Source: Pedobacter polysacchareus
GTDB lineage: Bacteria > Bacteroidota > Bacteroidia > Sphingobacteriales > Sphingobacteriaceae
NCBI RefSeq assembly: GCF_019802255.1
Contig: NZ_JAHYSS010000003.1
Location: 124,001 to 188,000, forward strand
Direction: 5' to 3'
Length of the DNA: 64,000 bases
The notes under the pieces: model-generated
Told to the model about the DNA's origin: nothing
The model's database searches: none
The model's input: the letters and a program-made list of their open reading frames with translations, nothing else
Shown: one piece after another, positions 50,760 to 59,714 of the stretch
Numbering within the stretch: the stretch's first letter is position 1
Layout of the letters: every line of letters starts with the position of its first letter
Program-made: the position numbers and the translations under genes

Positions 50760-51918
50760 TTCCTAATTCCAATCCTCGTAGTTCTGCCAGGCCACGTAAA
50801 CGGCCAATTGCGGAATAACCCGGATTTGTATGTTTGGCAAGGTCGTCCAACATCTGGTGACCATGATCCGGGCGAAAAGGTATTGGAAATGCTCTGGAAA
50901 TATTTTCTGCAACAATTGCCTTCATAACCTCATACATATTTACATCACCTCCCAGATGGTCTGCTTCATAAAAATTACCTTCCTCATCCTTTGTTACATT
51001 TCTAAGGTGTAGAAAATGAACCCTTGATTTTACTGTTTCAAAGATCTCCGGCAGGTTATTATTTAAACCTGCACCCAATGAACCTGTACAAAAACAGATG
51101 CCATTAAAATCCAGATTTACACTATTAATAATATATAACAAATCTTCTTTCGTACTCGCTATGCGGGGAAGGCCCAAAATTGGATACGGCGGATCATCAG
51201 GATGGATGGTCATTTTGATTCCTTCCGATTCACATACTTCAGCAATTCCATTCAGGAACCAAGTCAGATTCTCTTTCAAACCAGCAGTTCCAATTTCTTT
51301 ATACTCATCGATACTGTTACGTAAAGCTTCCAGTTCAATTTCCTTCTCATTAGGAATACCCATCAACACATTGATTCTCAATAAATCGAGTTCGGCAGCA
51401 TTCATCTTCGAATGTCTCAACCTGGCTCTTTCTCTGATCACTTCAGGATAATCAGCAGAAGCAGCCTCCCTTTTCAAAATAAAAAGATCAAACACAGCTA
51501 AATCTGTCCAATTGAAATAAAGCGCTTTAGAACCGTCTGTCATGGTTAGGTCCAATTGTGTACGCGTCCAGTCCAATACCGGCATAAAATTGTAACAAAC
51601 CGTTTTAATCCCACATGAAGCGAGGTTTTTTAAACTTTGATTGTAATTATCCAGGTATACATGTGCATCTTTACGTCTGGTTTTTATCGACTCATGAACG
51701 GGTACACTCTCTACAACTGCCCAATGTAATCCAGAAGCTTCAATGATTGATTTTCTTTCTAGAATATCCTCAACTGGCCATACTTCCCCATGGGGAATAT
51801 GGTGTAATGCGGTAACAATTCCTGTAGCACCTGCTTGTTTTACATCTGATAAACTCACCGGATCTGATGGCCCATACCAGCGCCATGTCTGTAATAATTT
51901 ATGATTCTTTTTATCCAT
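50743..51918 (-). CDS. uxuA: Mannonate dehydratase
   Basis: Dehydrates D-mannonate to 2-keto-3-deoxy-D-gluconate in glucuronate breakdown. Seen: TWRWYGPSDPVSLSDVKQAG at the start, ALHHIPHGEVWPVEDI, the metal/substrate motifs MTIHPDDPPYPILGLPRI and FRPDHGHQMLDDL near the C-terminus, and CFCTGSLGAG. 391 aa, full length. It follows the SDR gene by 2 bp on the same strand, forming a two-gene hexuronate module with the LacI regulator convergent. An isomerase (uxaC) and KDG kinase are not in the window. Confidence 0.96.
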   Translation of the reverse strand: MDKKNHKLLQTWRWYGPSDPVSLSDVKQAGATGIVTALHHIPHGEVWPVEDILERKSIIEASGLHWAVVESVPVHESIKTRRKDAHVYLDNYNQSLKNLASCGIKTVCYNFMPVLDWTRTQLDLTMTDGSKALYFNWTDLAVFDLFILKREAASADYPEVIRERARLRHSKMNAAELDLLRINVLMGIPNEKEIELEALRNSIDEYKEIGTAGLKENLTWFLNGIAEVCESEGIKMTIHPDDPPYPILGLPRIASTKEDLLYIINSVNLDFNGICFCTGSLGAGLNNNLPEIFETVKSRVHFLHLRNVTKDEEGNFYEADHLGGDVNMYEVMKAIVAENISRAFPIPFRPDHGHQMLDDLAKHTNPGYSAIGRLRGLAELRGLELGISGNY

Positions 51919-51920
51919 TT

Positions 51921-52742
51921 TTATACGCCACTGTAGGCATTAAATCCACCATCTACTAATATTGTTTCTCCATTTACAAAAGCCGAAGCATCGCTCAATA
52001 AATAGATCAATGTTCCATTCAATTCTTCAGGTTTCCCTAATCTACCAAAAGGGGTATGATTTACAAAACGTTGTGCACGATCTGTGTAAGACCCATCTGG
52101 ATTGGTAAGCAATGAACGATTTTGCTCAGTCAAAAACACACCTGGTGCAAGCGCATTCACTCTAACCCGATCGCCATAACGTTGTGCCAGCTCTATTGCC
52201 ATCCATTTTGTATAGCCTTCAATCGCATTTTTACCTAAGGTATAGCCCAAAACTCTGGTTAAAGGACGCTGTGCAGCCAGCGAAGAAATATTGACAATCG
52301 ATCCTTTTCCTTTTTCTGCGATTACCCGACCAAATACGTGTGTAGGTAATACTGTGCCAAAAAGATTAAGTTCTACAGCTTTCTGAGTATCCTCGATATT
52401 GATGTCAAATATGTTCTGATCTGGACTGATCGTTGCGCCGGGAATGTTACCTCCAGCAGCATTAACCAAGCCATCAATGGTTCCCCATGCGTTTAAAATT
52501 TGTGTTCTTGCGGCAATCAATGCTTTTTCATCCAGCACATCTGTGATGACAGCCATGGCCTCACCACCGTTTATCGTGATCGCTTTGACGCGTTCATTCG
52601 CTTTCTCCTCGTTCCTGCCTAAAATGGCAACTTTGGCCCCAGCAGCAGCAACAGCGAGTGCAAATGACTCGCCTAATACGCCAGTAGCTCCGGTAATTAC
52701 AATCACCTTGTTTTCTAATGAAAACAGATCTTTGCCCTTCAT
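51921..52742 (-). CDS. SDR oxidoreductase, probable fructuronate reductase
   Basis: NAD(P)-dependent short-chain dehydrogenase. Seen: nucleotide-binding VIVITGATGVLGESFALAVA, NAAGGN, the catalytic SS plus YxxxK (LGYTLGKNA), and a typical C-terminus LIYLLSDASAFVNGETILVDG. 273 aa. Its position directly before uxuA in the same operon suggests it reduces D-fructuronate to D-mannonate, the job of the unrelated UxuB in E. coli; this is inferred from context, as is common for SDR enzymes in uxu clusters of other phyla. Confidence 0.85.
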   Translation of the reverse strand: MKGKDLFSLENKVIVITGATGVLGESFALAVAAAGAKVAILGRNEEKANERVKAITINGGEAMAVITDVLDEKALIAARTQILNAWGTIDGLVNAAGGNIPGATISPDQNIFDINIEDTQKAVELNLFGTVLPTHVFGRVIAEKGKGSIVNISSLAAQRPLTRVLGYTLGKNAIEGYTKWMAIELAQRYGDRVRVNALAPGVFLTEQNRSLLTNPDGSYTDRAQRFVNHTPFGRLGKPEELNGTLIYLLSDASAFVNGETILVDGGFNAYSGV

Positions 52743-52830
52743 AGTTTATGATTATATAGGTTAAATACTTCAACCAATGTTAAGGAAATTTAACATCGAA
52801 TACCGGCGAACACCCTTAAATATTTACGAT

Positions 52831-52842
52831 AACGATTGCGTT
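52831..52842. promoter_or_regulatory. Possible LacI-type operator AACG-ATTG-CGTT
   Basis: Half-sites AACG/CGTT separated by 4 nt, 89 bp before the SDR/uxuA operon start. A single copy of modest symmetry, so only a candidate for the regulator encoded at 49713. Confidence 0.25.
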
Positions 52843-52896
52843 TTTGTACAATTCAACCGAAATATGGGAAGGATCATACTGAACTGGAGTTAAATG

Positions 52897-54150
52897 CTAA
52901 AAAACAACAGAAAAAACATGCAGATGATTAGCATAAGCATAGGCCATTGTAAATCCATAATGCTGACATATTTGTCGGGAGATCGCCAGACCTAAGCCCA
53001 TTCCTTCGGAACTAGCGGTTTTATTGAAACGTTCAAAAGGTCTGGTTCCATCTAGAGACATGGCTATTCCAGTGTTTTTGAAAATTAACTGATTTCCTGT
53101 AAGTACAATTTCAATTCTTCCCGGCTTTACATTATGACGGATAGCATTACTAATCAGGTTATTCAGCAAAATATCAGCAAGATACTTACTCATCACTACC
53201 TCTTTATCCTGTAAGTCTATGTCTACCTCAATTTCTGCAGATTGCAGCAGTTCCTGAAACTGTCTTAGTTTCTGCTCGATCAAAGGTTTAAGCGGAATTG
53301 GCTCTTCATTTTTGATCATATTGTTTTCAATCTTAGCCAGCAGCAGCAAAGAGTGATTTAAGCGGGATAGCCGGCCTACGGCTAAGTAAATATCCTCAAT
53401 CAACTCTCCTTGCCGATCACTAAAACCTGCGGTTTGCAATAAGGTGTCCAGTTTCGAATTGATCACTGCCAATGGTGTCATCATTTCATGAGCAGCATTG
53501 TCTGTAAAAGATTTTAGCTCTTTATAGTCTTCTTTTACGCGCTGAGACATTAACAAAACAGCTTGATTCAATTCAACAAATTCATCAATCTTACTTTGCT
53601 CTACCTTAACCTCTTTTTTACCAGTCAGGTTAAAAGCTTTCATCTGATCTAGAATATGGTAAAATGGTCGCCATAAACTATTCAGCAGAAACCTGTTTAC
53701 CAGAAAAAGCGTGACCAACAGCAAAACAATGATTAGCAAACTGATCAGAAAAATGATGCGTACCAAATCTTCTGCTTCCAGTCTGGATTTCACCACCGTA
53801 ACCTCCACCAACTGATCATTTACTTTCATAACTGTTTTCAGACTTCTACCTGGTTCTTTCTCATGCTCCTTTTCATTCACATATATACTATTAGTGTAGC
53901 TCCGCCCAGCAGTATCTGTTGGGCTCACTACTCGATAGCTGACCTTTTGATCCTGAAAATCCCCTGGTAATGGAAGTTTATGGTATTTTTGGACATAAGC
54001 GCGTATTTCCTCTTCTTCAATCCGAAGATCGCGGTCCAGTTTCTCAGTCAATATAAAATGGATCACCACATAATAAATAACTCCGGTAAGTAATAATACC
54101 AGTAGAGAAACCAATATGTTTACCCGATTATATCGACTGGAAAGTTTCAT
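52897..54150 (-). CDS. Two-helix sensor histidine kinase
   Basis: Membrane kinase. Seen: N-terminal helix (NILVSLLVLLLTGVIYYVVI), a periplasmic domain of about 100 residues, second helix (IIFLISLLIIVLLLVTLFLV), linker, H-box FTDNAAHEMMTPLAVINSKL, N-box region (NLISNAIRHN) and G2 EGMGLGLAISRQICQHY. The D-box is poorly conserved (ILTGNQLIFKNTGI), and the protein stops soon after the G2 box. 417 aa. It overlaps the response-regulator gene by 4 nt (ATGA type) and is third in an operon behind an LtaS-family enzyme. Confidence 0.93.
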   Translation of the reverse strand: MKLSSRYNRVNILVSLLVLLLTGVIYYVVIHFILTEKLDRDLRIEEEEIRAYVQKYHKLPLPGDFQDQKVSYRVVSPTDTAGRSYTNSIYVNEKEHEKEPGRSLKTVMKVNDQLVEVTVVKSRLEAEDLVRIIFLISLLIIVLLLVTLFLVNRFLLNSLWRPFYHILDQMKAFNLTGKKEVKVEQSKIDEFVELNQAVLLMSQRVKEDYKELKSFTDNAAHEMMTPLAVINSKLDTLLQTAGFSDRQGELIEDIYLAVGRLSRLNHSLLLLAKIENNMIKNEEPIPLKPLIEQKLRQFQELLQSAEIEVDIDLQDKEVVMSKYLADILLNNLISNAIRHNVKPGRIEIVLTGNQLIFKNTGIAMSLDGTRPFERFNKTASSEGMGLGLAISRQICQHYGFTMAYAYANHLHVFSVVF

Positions 54151-54824
54151 ATATTTTCAAATTTATATCCTACCCCATACATTGATTTGATGTAATCTTT
54201 ACTCCCGGCTTCGATCAGTTTTTTACGGAGGTTTTTAATATGGGTATAGATAAAATCAAAATCATCCGACAAATCAATCTCATCGCCCCATAAATGTTCC
54301 GCAATTGCGTTCTTGGTCACCACCTTCCGCTGATTGGAGGTAAAGTAGATGAGCAGATCAAATTCTTTCTTAGTCAGATTTAGCACACGGTCGTTGACCA
54401 TCGCTTTCATAGCTAGGGTATCAATGCTGATTTCATTAAATACAATAGTATTATTACCATCAAAACTTTTTCTGCGCACAATAGCAGTTACCCTTGCCTG
54501 CAATTCTGAAAGATGAAAAGGTTTCACCAGATAATCATCTGCGCCTAGATTTAGACCATCTACTTTATCATCCAATGAATGCCTTGCGGAAATGATCAAT
54601 ACTCCATCTTTCTTATTCAATTTTTTTAGTGCACGCAGAATTTCCATACCCTCGCCGCCCGGTAAAGTAAGGTCCAATAAGATACAATCATATTGGTAAA
54701 GGCTAATTTTTTCCATCGCAGATTGGAAGTCGACCGCAAATTCACAGATATTTCCCTCTGCGCTAAAATAGGCAAGTACACTTTCGCGGAGCGATTGCTC
54801 ATCTTCAATTAATAGTAATTTCAT
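54147..54824 (-). CDS. OmpR-family response regulator
   Basis: Seen: receiver with LLLIEDEQSL, phospho-Asp in CILLDLTLPGGEG, Lys in YLVKPFHLSEL; C-terminal winged helix (VLNLTKKEFDLLIYFTSN, AIAEHLWGD, IYTHIKNLRKKL, IKSMYGVGYKFE). 225 aa. Encoded 39 bp after the LtaS-family gene and overlapping the kinase gene by 4 nt, so it is probably paired with that kinase and controls envelope modification, possibly its own operon. Confidence 0.94.
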   Translation of the reverse strand: MKLLLIEDEQSLRESVLAYFSAEGNICEFAVDFQSAMEKISLYQYDCILLDLTLPGGEGMEILRALKKLNKKDGVLIISARHSLDDKVDGLNLGADDYLVKPFHLSELQARVTAIVRRKSFDGNNTIVFNEISIDTLAMKAMVNDRVLNLTKKEFDLLIYFTSNQRKVVTKNAIAEHLWGDEIDLSDDFDFIYTHIKNLRKKLIEAGSKDYIKSMYGVGYKFENI

Positions 54825-54863
54825 TAAATAAGGTATGCTAGATGAGTTATAAGTTAATAATTA

Positions 54864-56825
54864 TTATTGATGAAGACCACCATTCTTGAAAAGATCATAA
54901 GCAGTTTGATAATTCGCAATGGCTTCTTTTACTACTTCCCCAGAGAATTTTCGGGGAAGCTGTTCATTTTTCTTCTGGTTGTATAAATAAGTTTCCACTT
55001 TTTGCTGTGGACTCAGTACCACTAAGCTGTCATTTTTAAGATAGGCAAGCTTTTGATAAGTGCCTAGAAAAGTCCTTGGCACATAAGACTTAGCCAATAC
55101 ATCTTTGCCAAAAATATTACTTTCGTAGCTCCAGCCCATCAAATTGAATAAAGTTGGATAAAGATCTATTTGAGAGCATAAGGGGGTAATTTCCCGTCTT
55201 TTAGCCGCAGGTAAATTCAATATTATACAAGGAATATGATATTTGCCGATGTCGATTTCATTTTTACCCGCACTACTGGCGCAATGGTCTGCCACAATAA
55301 TCACAACCGTATTTTTGTACCAGGGTTTGTTGCTGGCTTCACGCAAAAATTTACCAATGGCATAATCTGTATACCTTAAAGCACCATTTCGGCCTGTTCC
55401 CGAAGGAATGTTAATTTCTCCTGCCGGATAAGTGAATGGCCGATGGTTTGAGGTGGTCATCACAAAACTATAAAATGGTTTTCCTTCTTCAAATTGATGA
55501 TCAGACCCTTTGATTACAGCGCTATAAAGATCTTCATCACTGATTCCCCAGGCATTTTCAAAATGGACCTGATCATCGGTAATGATAGTTCGCTTGGTCA
55601 GATAGTGATCACCGGCCATCACCTTTCTGCCACGGTCAATAATATCATAACCATTACTGCCAAAATATTGGTTCATATTATCAAAGTATCCATCTCCTCC
55701 ATAATAAAAACTGCGATGGTAACCTTCTTTTGCAAAAATGTTTCCTATAGTAGTTAAACTGTCATTGTCAGGACGTCTAACAATACTGCTGCCAGGTGTT
55801 GGTGGAATAGCTAGCGAAAGTGCTTCCATCCCCCTTACTGTCCTTGTTCCTGTAGCATACATATTAGTAAACACTAAATTTGTGGAAGCTAAAGAATCCA
55901 GGACAGGTGTTAAACCTTCGTTATTTCCAAAACGGGCCATAAAGTCTGCACTTAAACTCTCCACGGTGATCATGATCACATTCGGTTTGTAAGCCGTATT
56001 ACCAGTTCCTATGATCTCCCTTTTTATGCCGTTATCAGACTGTAAATACCGACTATTATCTTCCTGAAGAATCGACCTAATCACTCGAAAAGCCTCCTGT
56101 TTATCCAGCATTTTATAAAAATGATTGTAATTAAGTTCATTATTTTTAAAGGCTGAAAAGATGGAATAAATTCCGGCTTTAGCTAATTCATTCTGGTAGC
56201 GATTGGAACCTGTTTCCGCCCATGAATTGGGGATAAAAAACCCAAAAATCAAAGAGATCAATACGATTATACCAGAGGTCGCTCCACGTTTCCTAAATGA
56301 AGTAGCTGACTGAAAATGACGATTAAATGCACCAATTTTTACTAAACCAAACAACACCAGCAAGCTAATCAGCATCACCCCACCGATTAGAAAGGGTAAA
56401 GGATAAGATTCATTGATATTGTTTATCACTTCGTAAGTATAAACCAGATAATCAACAGCAATAAAATTAAAGCGGCTTTCAAATTCCTGCCAAAAAGTTA
56501 GTTCTGCAAAAAAAGAAAACATAGCAATCAATATCATTATAAATAAAACCGAATAGCTAAGGAAAATATTGAACCAGGATTTTAGAAATCGCTGAGGAAG
56601 AAAACACAAGTAGATGGCGTAAAACAAAACCAGGAACATGGCCACACCAAAGTCGTAAATGAAGCCCTGACCAAAAATACGCAGGATGGAAAGAAAAGAA
56701 AAATCAGTTTTTTCCAATGTAGCAGCCATCAATCCAAGACGAATCAGGAACGACCCGGCAATGAAGGTTGCTACATAAGAAAAAAGCACACTGTACCTTG
56801 ATTTAAACAGAAAAGAAAAGCTCAT
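54864..56825 (-). CDS. LtaS-family membrane sulfatase-fold transferase
   Basis: Predicted to transfer phosphoglycerol or phosphoethanolamine-type groups on the outer face of the inner membrane. Seen: five membrane helices in the first 220 residues, then an alkaline-phosphatase-fold domain with VIMITVESLSADFMARFG (metal site), the nucleophile Thr in ATGTRTVRGMEAL, WGISDEDLY, HRPFTYP and the late metal motif IIVADHCASSAGKNE. 653 aa. Gram-negative members modify surface glycans or lipids. Co-transcribed with the OmpR regulator and kinase, resembling the logic of pmrC-pmrA-pmrB, though pmrC is a different subfamily. Acceptor unknown. Confidence 0.9.
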   Translation of the reverse strand: MSFSFLFKSRYSVLFSYVATFIAGSFLIRLGLMAATLEKTDFSFLSILRIFGQGFIYDFGVAMFLVLFYAIYLCFLPQRFLKSWFNIFLSYSVLFIMILIAMFSFFAELTFWQEFESRFNFIAVDYLVYTYEVINNINESYPLPFLIGGVMLISLLVLFGLVKIGAFNRHFQSATSFRKRGATSGIIVLISLIFGFFIPNSWAETGSNRYQNELAKAGIYSIFSAFKNNELNYNHFYKMLDKQEAFRVIRSILQEDNSRYLQSDNGIKREIIGTGNTAYKPNVIMITVESLSADFMARFGNNEGLTPVLDSLASTNLVFTNMYATGTRTVRGMEALSLAIPPTPGSSIVRRPDNDSLTTIGNIFAKEGYHRSFYYGGDGYFDNMNQYFGSNGYDIIDRGRKVMAGDHYLTKRTIITDDQVHFENAWGISDEDLYSAVIKGSDHQFEEGKPFYSFVMTTSNHRPFTYPAGEINIPSGTGRNGALRYTDYAIGKFLREASNKPWYKNTVVIIVADHCASSAGKNEIDIGKYHIPCIILNLPAAKRREITPLCSQIDLYPTLFNLMGWSYESNIFGKDVLAKSYVPRTFLGTYQKLAYLKNDSLVVLSPQQKVETYLYNQKKNEQLPRKFSGEVVKEAIANYQTAYDLFKNGGLHQ

Positions 56826-56844
56826 AAAACCAAATAAATATGGT

Positions 56845-56852
56845 CAAATATA
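56845..56852 (-). promoter_or_regulatory. -7 box TATATTTG before the LtaS/two-component operon
   Basis: Plus-strand CAAATATA reads TATATTTG on the minus strand, 19 bp before the ATG at 56825. Confidence 0.5.
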
Positions 56853-57005
56853 GGCCCCTATTCTGTAGTAAAACTGTAGATAAATTTTATAAGTATCAGT
56901 ATCCCTAAAATATTCAAAAGAAATACCAATAGCCAAGATAAATCCAAAGCAATCAAATACTTATAAATAAATCAGAAACACCGACACTTACAGATTCGCT
57001 AAAGA

Positions 57006-57344
57006 TTAAGCGTTTTTATTACGCTGATCTTCTTTATCATATAAATCAATCAGTTTACTTTGCAAACGAATCACAGAACTCTCCAATTGACTGATTTTTT
57101 CCTTCAATTGTTCGATGATCTGGATGTGTTCACTTACGCCTTCTTCCCCTACATCTAGAAACTCTCTCAAGCTGAGTCCATGCACTTCAGCAATCTGATT
57201 GATGCGGCTAAAGTTAGGATCAGTAATGCTGGTTTCTAGTTTTGAGTATGCTGGAATTGAGATATCCAACAGATCGGCCATCGCTTTTTGGTTGACCCCT
57301 TTTTTTTGACGTAAAATTCTAAATTTCTCCCCTAATGTTTTCAT
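57006..57344 (-). CDS. XRE-family regulator with C-terminal coiled coil
   Basis: Seen: lambda-repressor-type HTH in residues about 7-62 (FRILRQKKGVNQKAMADLLD, AYSKLETSITDPNFSRI) and a leucine/isoleucine-rich coiled coil (about 75-105, IIEQLKEKISQLESSVIRLQ) for dimerisation. 112 aa. Common in Bacteroidota; no toxin or phage gene is adjacent, so not an obvious antitoxin. Targets unknown. Confidence 0.88.
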   Translation of the reverse strand: MKTLGEKFRILRQKKGVNQKAMADLLDISIPAYSKLETSITDPNFSRINQIAEVHGLSLREFLDVGEEGVSEHIQIIEQLKEKISQLESSVIRLQSKLIDLYDKEDQRNKNA

Positions 57345-57476
57345 AATGAATATTATTATTTTTTAATAACCCCTAATTGAAATAAATTTAAGAAATATTA
57401 AATATAATATTATCATATTATTACAAAATTTTGAAATTAATAATTGAAACAGCTTTTTAAAACTAAACTTTTTAGC

Positions 57477-57520
57477 AAAAAAATCACACCAAAAGGAGTA
57501 AAATTCCCGGTGTTTTTTTA
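57477..57520 (-). terminator. Weak terminator after the small membrane protein gene
   Basis: ACACC (57486-57490) and GGTGT (57509-57513) flanked by A7 and T7 runs, about 80 nt after the stop codon at 57600. The loop is long. Confidence 0.4.
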
Positions 57521-57599
57521 CGCTGCAAAAGGTAAAAAAACATCGGAAAGCCCAGGCTAGTCACCAGGTAAATCGCTGCACAGTAGCTAGATAAGCCAA

Positions 57600-57815
57600 T
57601 TATTTCTTAGTCTGCCTAAAGATAAAAGCGCCCAACATTAAGGCTACCGCTAACCCTGAGAATCCTGGAAAAAGAATAAACAAATATAATATCCCAGCAA
57701 CGACGGCTAAAGCAACAATAAATAGGAATCCCTGTAAAAAAGACTCCATTTTAAAAGCTGCGATTAAAGCGAACAATAAAAAGGTTAAAGCAAGAATGGT
57801 TAAAAACATATACAA
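57600..57815 (-). CDS. Small three-helix membrane protein
   Basis: 71 aa made almost wholly of three hydrophobic helices (MFLTILALTFLLFALIAAF, GFLFIVALAVVAGILYLF, GLAVALMLGAFIF) ending in basic QTKK. Not recognised as a named family; small inner-membrane proteins like this often regulate other membrane proteins or stress responses. It stands alone with a weak terminator behind it. Confidence 0.6.
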   Translation of the reverse strand: MYMFLTILALTFLLFALIAAFKMESFLQGFLFIVALAVVAGILYLFILFPGFSGLAVALMLGAFIFRQTKK

Positions 57816-57872
57816 AGATGCGTTTCCAATGTTAAGTTAACGTTAAGAAAAACGTTTTCCTTCATTTTTTTT

Positions 57873-57915
57873 ATCAAAAAAAAGGAGCAAACGTAAAAAA
57901 TCACTTGCTCCTTTT
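57873..57915 (-). terminator. Intrinsic terminator downstream of the GH109 gene
   Basis: 11-bp stem AAAAGGAGCAA (57880-57890) / TTGCTCCTTTT (57905-57915); on the minus strand it is followed by a run of T. It lies about 100 nt after the GH109 stop codon. Confidence 0.75.
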
Positions 57916-57957
57916 ATGAAAATATGAGGATTGAAGATTTAGTAATCTCGGAGAATT

Positions 57958-58006
57958 TTGACACTAAATTAATTCATCTTAAGAATCCTCCAAAATTGAC
58001 ACTAAA
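57958..58006. repeat. Direct repeat TTGACACTAAA, possible insertion-sequence relic
   Basis: Exact 11-bp copies at 57958-57968 and 57996-58006, 38 bp apart; on the minus strand both are preceded by TTTAGTGTCAA and followed by AATT-rich DNA. Such spaced repeats occur at ends of IS21-type elements. No transposase is present. Confidence 0.3.
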
Positions 58007-58017
58007 GTTCAATAAGA

Positions 58018-59370
58018 TTAATAATCGTCGTTTAAGGCGAAAATTGGTTTTCTAGTCATCCAGCTTCCACTAGTAAAATCAGGGAAATCAACGGTTTCAT
58101 TTCCTAATTCTATAGACTGCTCACTTAATGGCGTAATTGCACTCCATGCTGCAGCATCATAAACATCCATTGGTGTAGGTTCATTTCTTTTTGCCGCTTC
58201 AATAAAAGCATGAATTACGAAGAAGTCCATTCCCCCATGTCCTGCACCTTGTGCATCATTGCCATATTTTTTCCAAAGTGGGTGGTCATATTTATCTAAC
58301 CAGGCTGCAGCAGGGTCCCATTGGTGAGGTTTGCTTACTCCTTCTACGTAGACACTTTTGTTCACATCCATCCATAGACCTTTAGTTCCCTGAACTCTAA
58401 AGCCCAGTGAATAAGGTCTCGGAAGATTTGTATCATGCTGCAAGATAATGGTTTCGCCATTGGCACAGTCGATAGTCGTAGTTACGATATCTCCTAAACG
58501 GAAGTTTACTTTCGCATTTGGATGACTCTCACCACCTTTTTCTACAATATAGTTATGTAGGCCTCTTGCTTTAGTGGCAAAGGAGTTCAATTTTAAGAAT
58601 TTATTACCTCTGTTGATGTTGATACATTGTGCCACAGGACCGATTCCATGAGTTGGGTATAAATCACCATTACGGTGTACAGAATGGTTCGTTCTCCATT
58701 TTGCTTCAGAGAAACCTTTCTCATTAAATTCTACACCACCACCATAAGGCCCTTTGCCATCGTTAAATTTAACCTCTCTAAGGTCATGCTGGTATCCTCC
58801 TTGTAAGTGCATAATTTCACCGAATACGCCTTGACGTACCATATTTAACGCAGCTAATACGTCTCTTCTGTAACAAACGTTTTCTAACATCATCACATGA
58901 GCATTGTGTTTTTCTGCTGCTTGTACTACATCCCAGTGGTCCTGAAGCGTAATTCCTAACATCACTTCAGTAGCTACATATTTAAGACCAGCCTCCATAG
59001 ATTTGATAATCATCGGTTTGTGTAATTCCCAAGGTGTAGAAATTACAATCGCTTTTAACCCTTTTGTTTCCAAAAGTTTCTTCCAGGCATGCTCATCACC
59101 AGTAAAAATCTTTGGCATTGCTTTACCCGATTTTGCAATCAGCGCTTTAGCCGAATTTAGCATTCTTTCATCTACATCACAGATTGCTACTAAATCCACA
59201 TCATCTCTTTTCAATAAGAGATCAAGGTGATTTTGGCCTCTCATTCCCACTCCAATCATTGCTACCTTAATCTTTTCACCTTTAGTGCTCGCAAAAATAG
59301 ATTGCTCAGGTAAAACAGTTATAGCTGCGGCAGTAATCCCGCTATTTCTAACAAATTGTCTTCTATTCAT
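58018..59370 (-). CDS. GH109-type alpha-N-acetylgalactosaminidase (Gfo/Idh/MocA fold)
   Basis: NAD-dependent glycosidase predicted to remove terminal alpha-GalNAc. Seen: twin-arginine-like export start MNRRQFVRNSGITAAAITVL, Rossmann motif VAMIGVGMRGQNHLDLLL, AICDVDE, TPWELHKPMI, MLENVCYRRDVLAALNMVRQ, LQGGYQHDLREV, and WRTNHSVHRNGDLYPTHGIG, the block seen in the Elizabethkingia blood-group-A enzyme (from memory). 450 aa from the ATG at 59370; a frame opening at 59430 lacks a sensible signal. An operator CAAACGTTTG lies upstream, linking it to the LacI regulator and sugar kinase divergent from it. Confidence 0.9.
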   Translation of the reverse strand: MNRRQFVRNSGITAAAITVLPEQSIFASTKGEKIKVAMIGVGMRGQNHLDLLLKRDDVDLVAICDVDERMLNSAKALIAKSGKAMPKIFTGDEHAWKKLLETKGLKAIVISTPWELHKPMIIKSMEAGLKYVATEVMLGITLQDHWDVVQAAEKHNAHVMMLENVCYRRDVLAALNMVRQGVFGEIMHLQGGYQHDLREVKFNDGKGPYGGGVEFNEKGFSEAKWRTNHSVHRNGDLYPTHGIGPVAQCININRGNKFLKLNSFATKARGLHNYIVEKGGESHPNAKVNFRLGDIVTTTIDCANGETIILQHDTNLPRPYSLGFRVQGTKGLWMDVNKSVYVEGVSKPHQWDPAAAWLDKYDHPLWKKYGNDAQGAGHGGMDFFVIHAFIEAAKRNEPTPMDVYDAAAWSAITPLSEQSIELGNETVDFPDFTSGSWMTRKPIFALNDDY

Positions 59371-59399
59371 AATATTCAGTTCATTATATATGTTCGGTT

Positions 59400-59407
59400 C
59401 AAAAGTA
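59400..59407 (-). promoter_or_regulatory. -7 box TACTTTTG before the GH109 gene
   Basis: Plus-strand CAAAAGTA reads TACTTTTG on the minus strand, 29 bp before the ATG at 59370. Confidence 0.5.
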
Positions 59408-59497
59408 TCGGTATTATGGTATCCATACACGATTATCCGATTACAAGGTATAGACTATATCCAAAACCCCTGCACATCGCGCTTCAAAAAATACACG

Positions 59498-59507
59498 CAA
59501 ACGTTTG
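59498..59507. promoter_or_regulatory. LacI-type operator CAAACGTTTG, copy 1
   Basis: Perfect 10-bp palindrome with a central CG, preceded by G; about 90 bp upstream of the GH109 -7 box. Confidence 0.7.
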
Positions 59508-59564
59508 ATATTTTAATATTATATAATTAAAAAAAGAGAATTCCTGAAAAATATAGTTCTTAAG

Positions 59565-59572
59565 TATATTTG
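59565..59572 (+). promoter_or_regulatory. Orphan -7 box TATATTTG
   Basis: Exact TANNTTTG match, plus strand, 243 bp before the LacI ATG at 59816 and 57 bp after operator copy 1. Confidence 0.3.
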
Positions 59573-59704
59573 TAACAATTTCATGATCGTTTTACGAGAC
59601 AAATCTTACATAATTCACCAAAATACGCTTCTGAAGATCAAAAAAACGACATTGACCTTTAAAAAATGTCCGCTTAAACATGAATTCAGGCTTATATTTT
59701 CAAA

Positions 59705-59714
59705 CAAACGTTTG
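59705..59714. promoter_or_regulatory. LacI-type operator CAAACGTTTG, copy 2
   Basis: Perfect palindrome followed by CGC, 101 bp before the LacI ATG; it fits autoregulation. Confidence 0.7.

Noticed and set aside
57006..57815. Toxin-antitoxin pair (XRE regulator plus small membrane protein)
   Set aside because: The genes are 255 bp apart with a terminator-like hairpin between them, and the small protein has no known toxin features.
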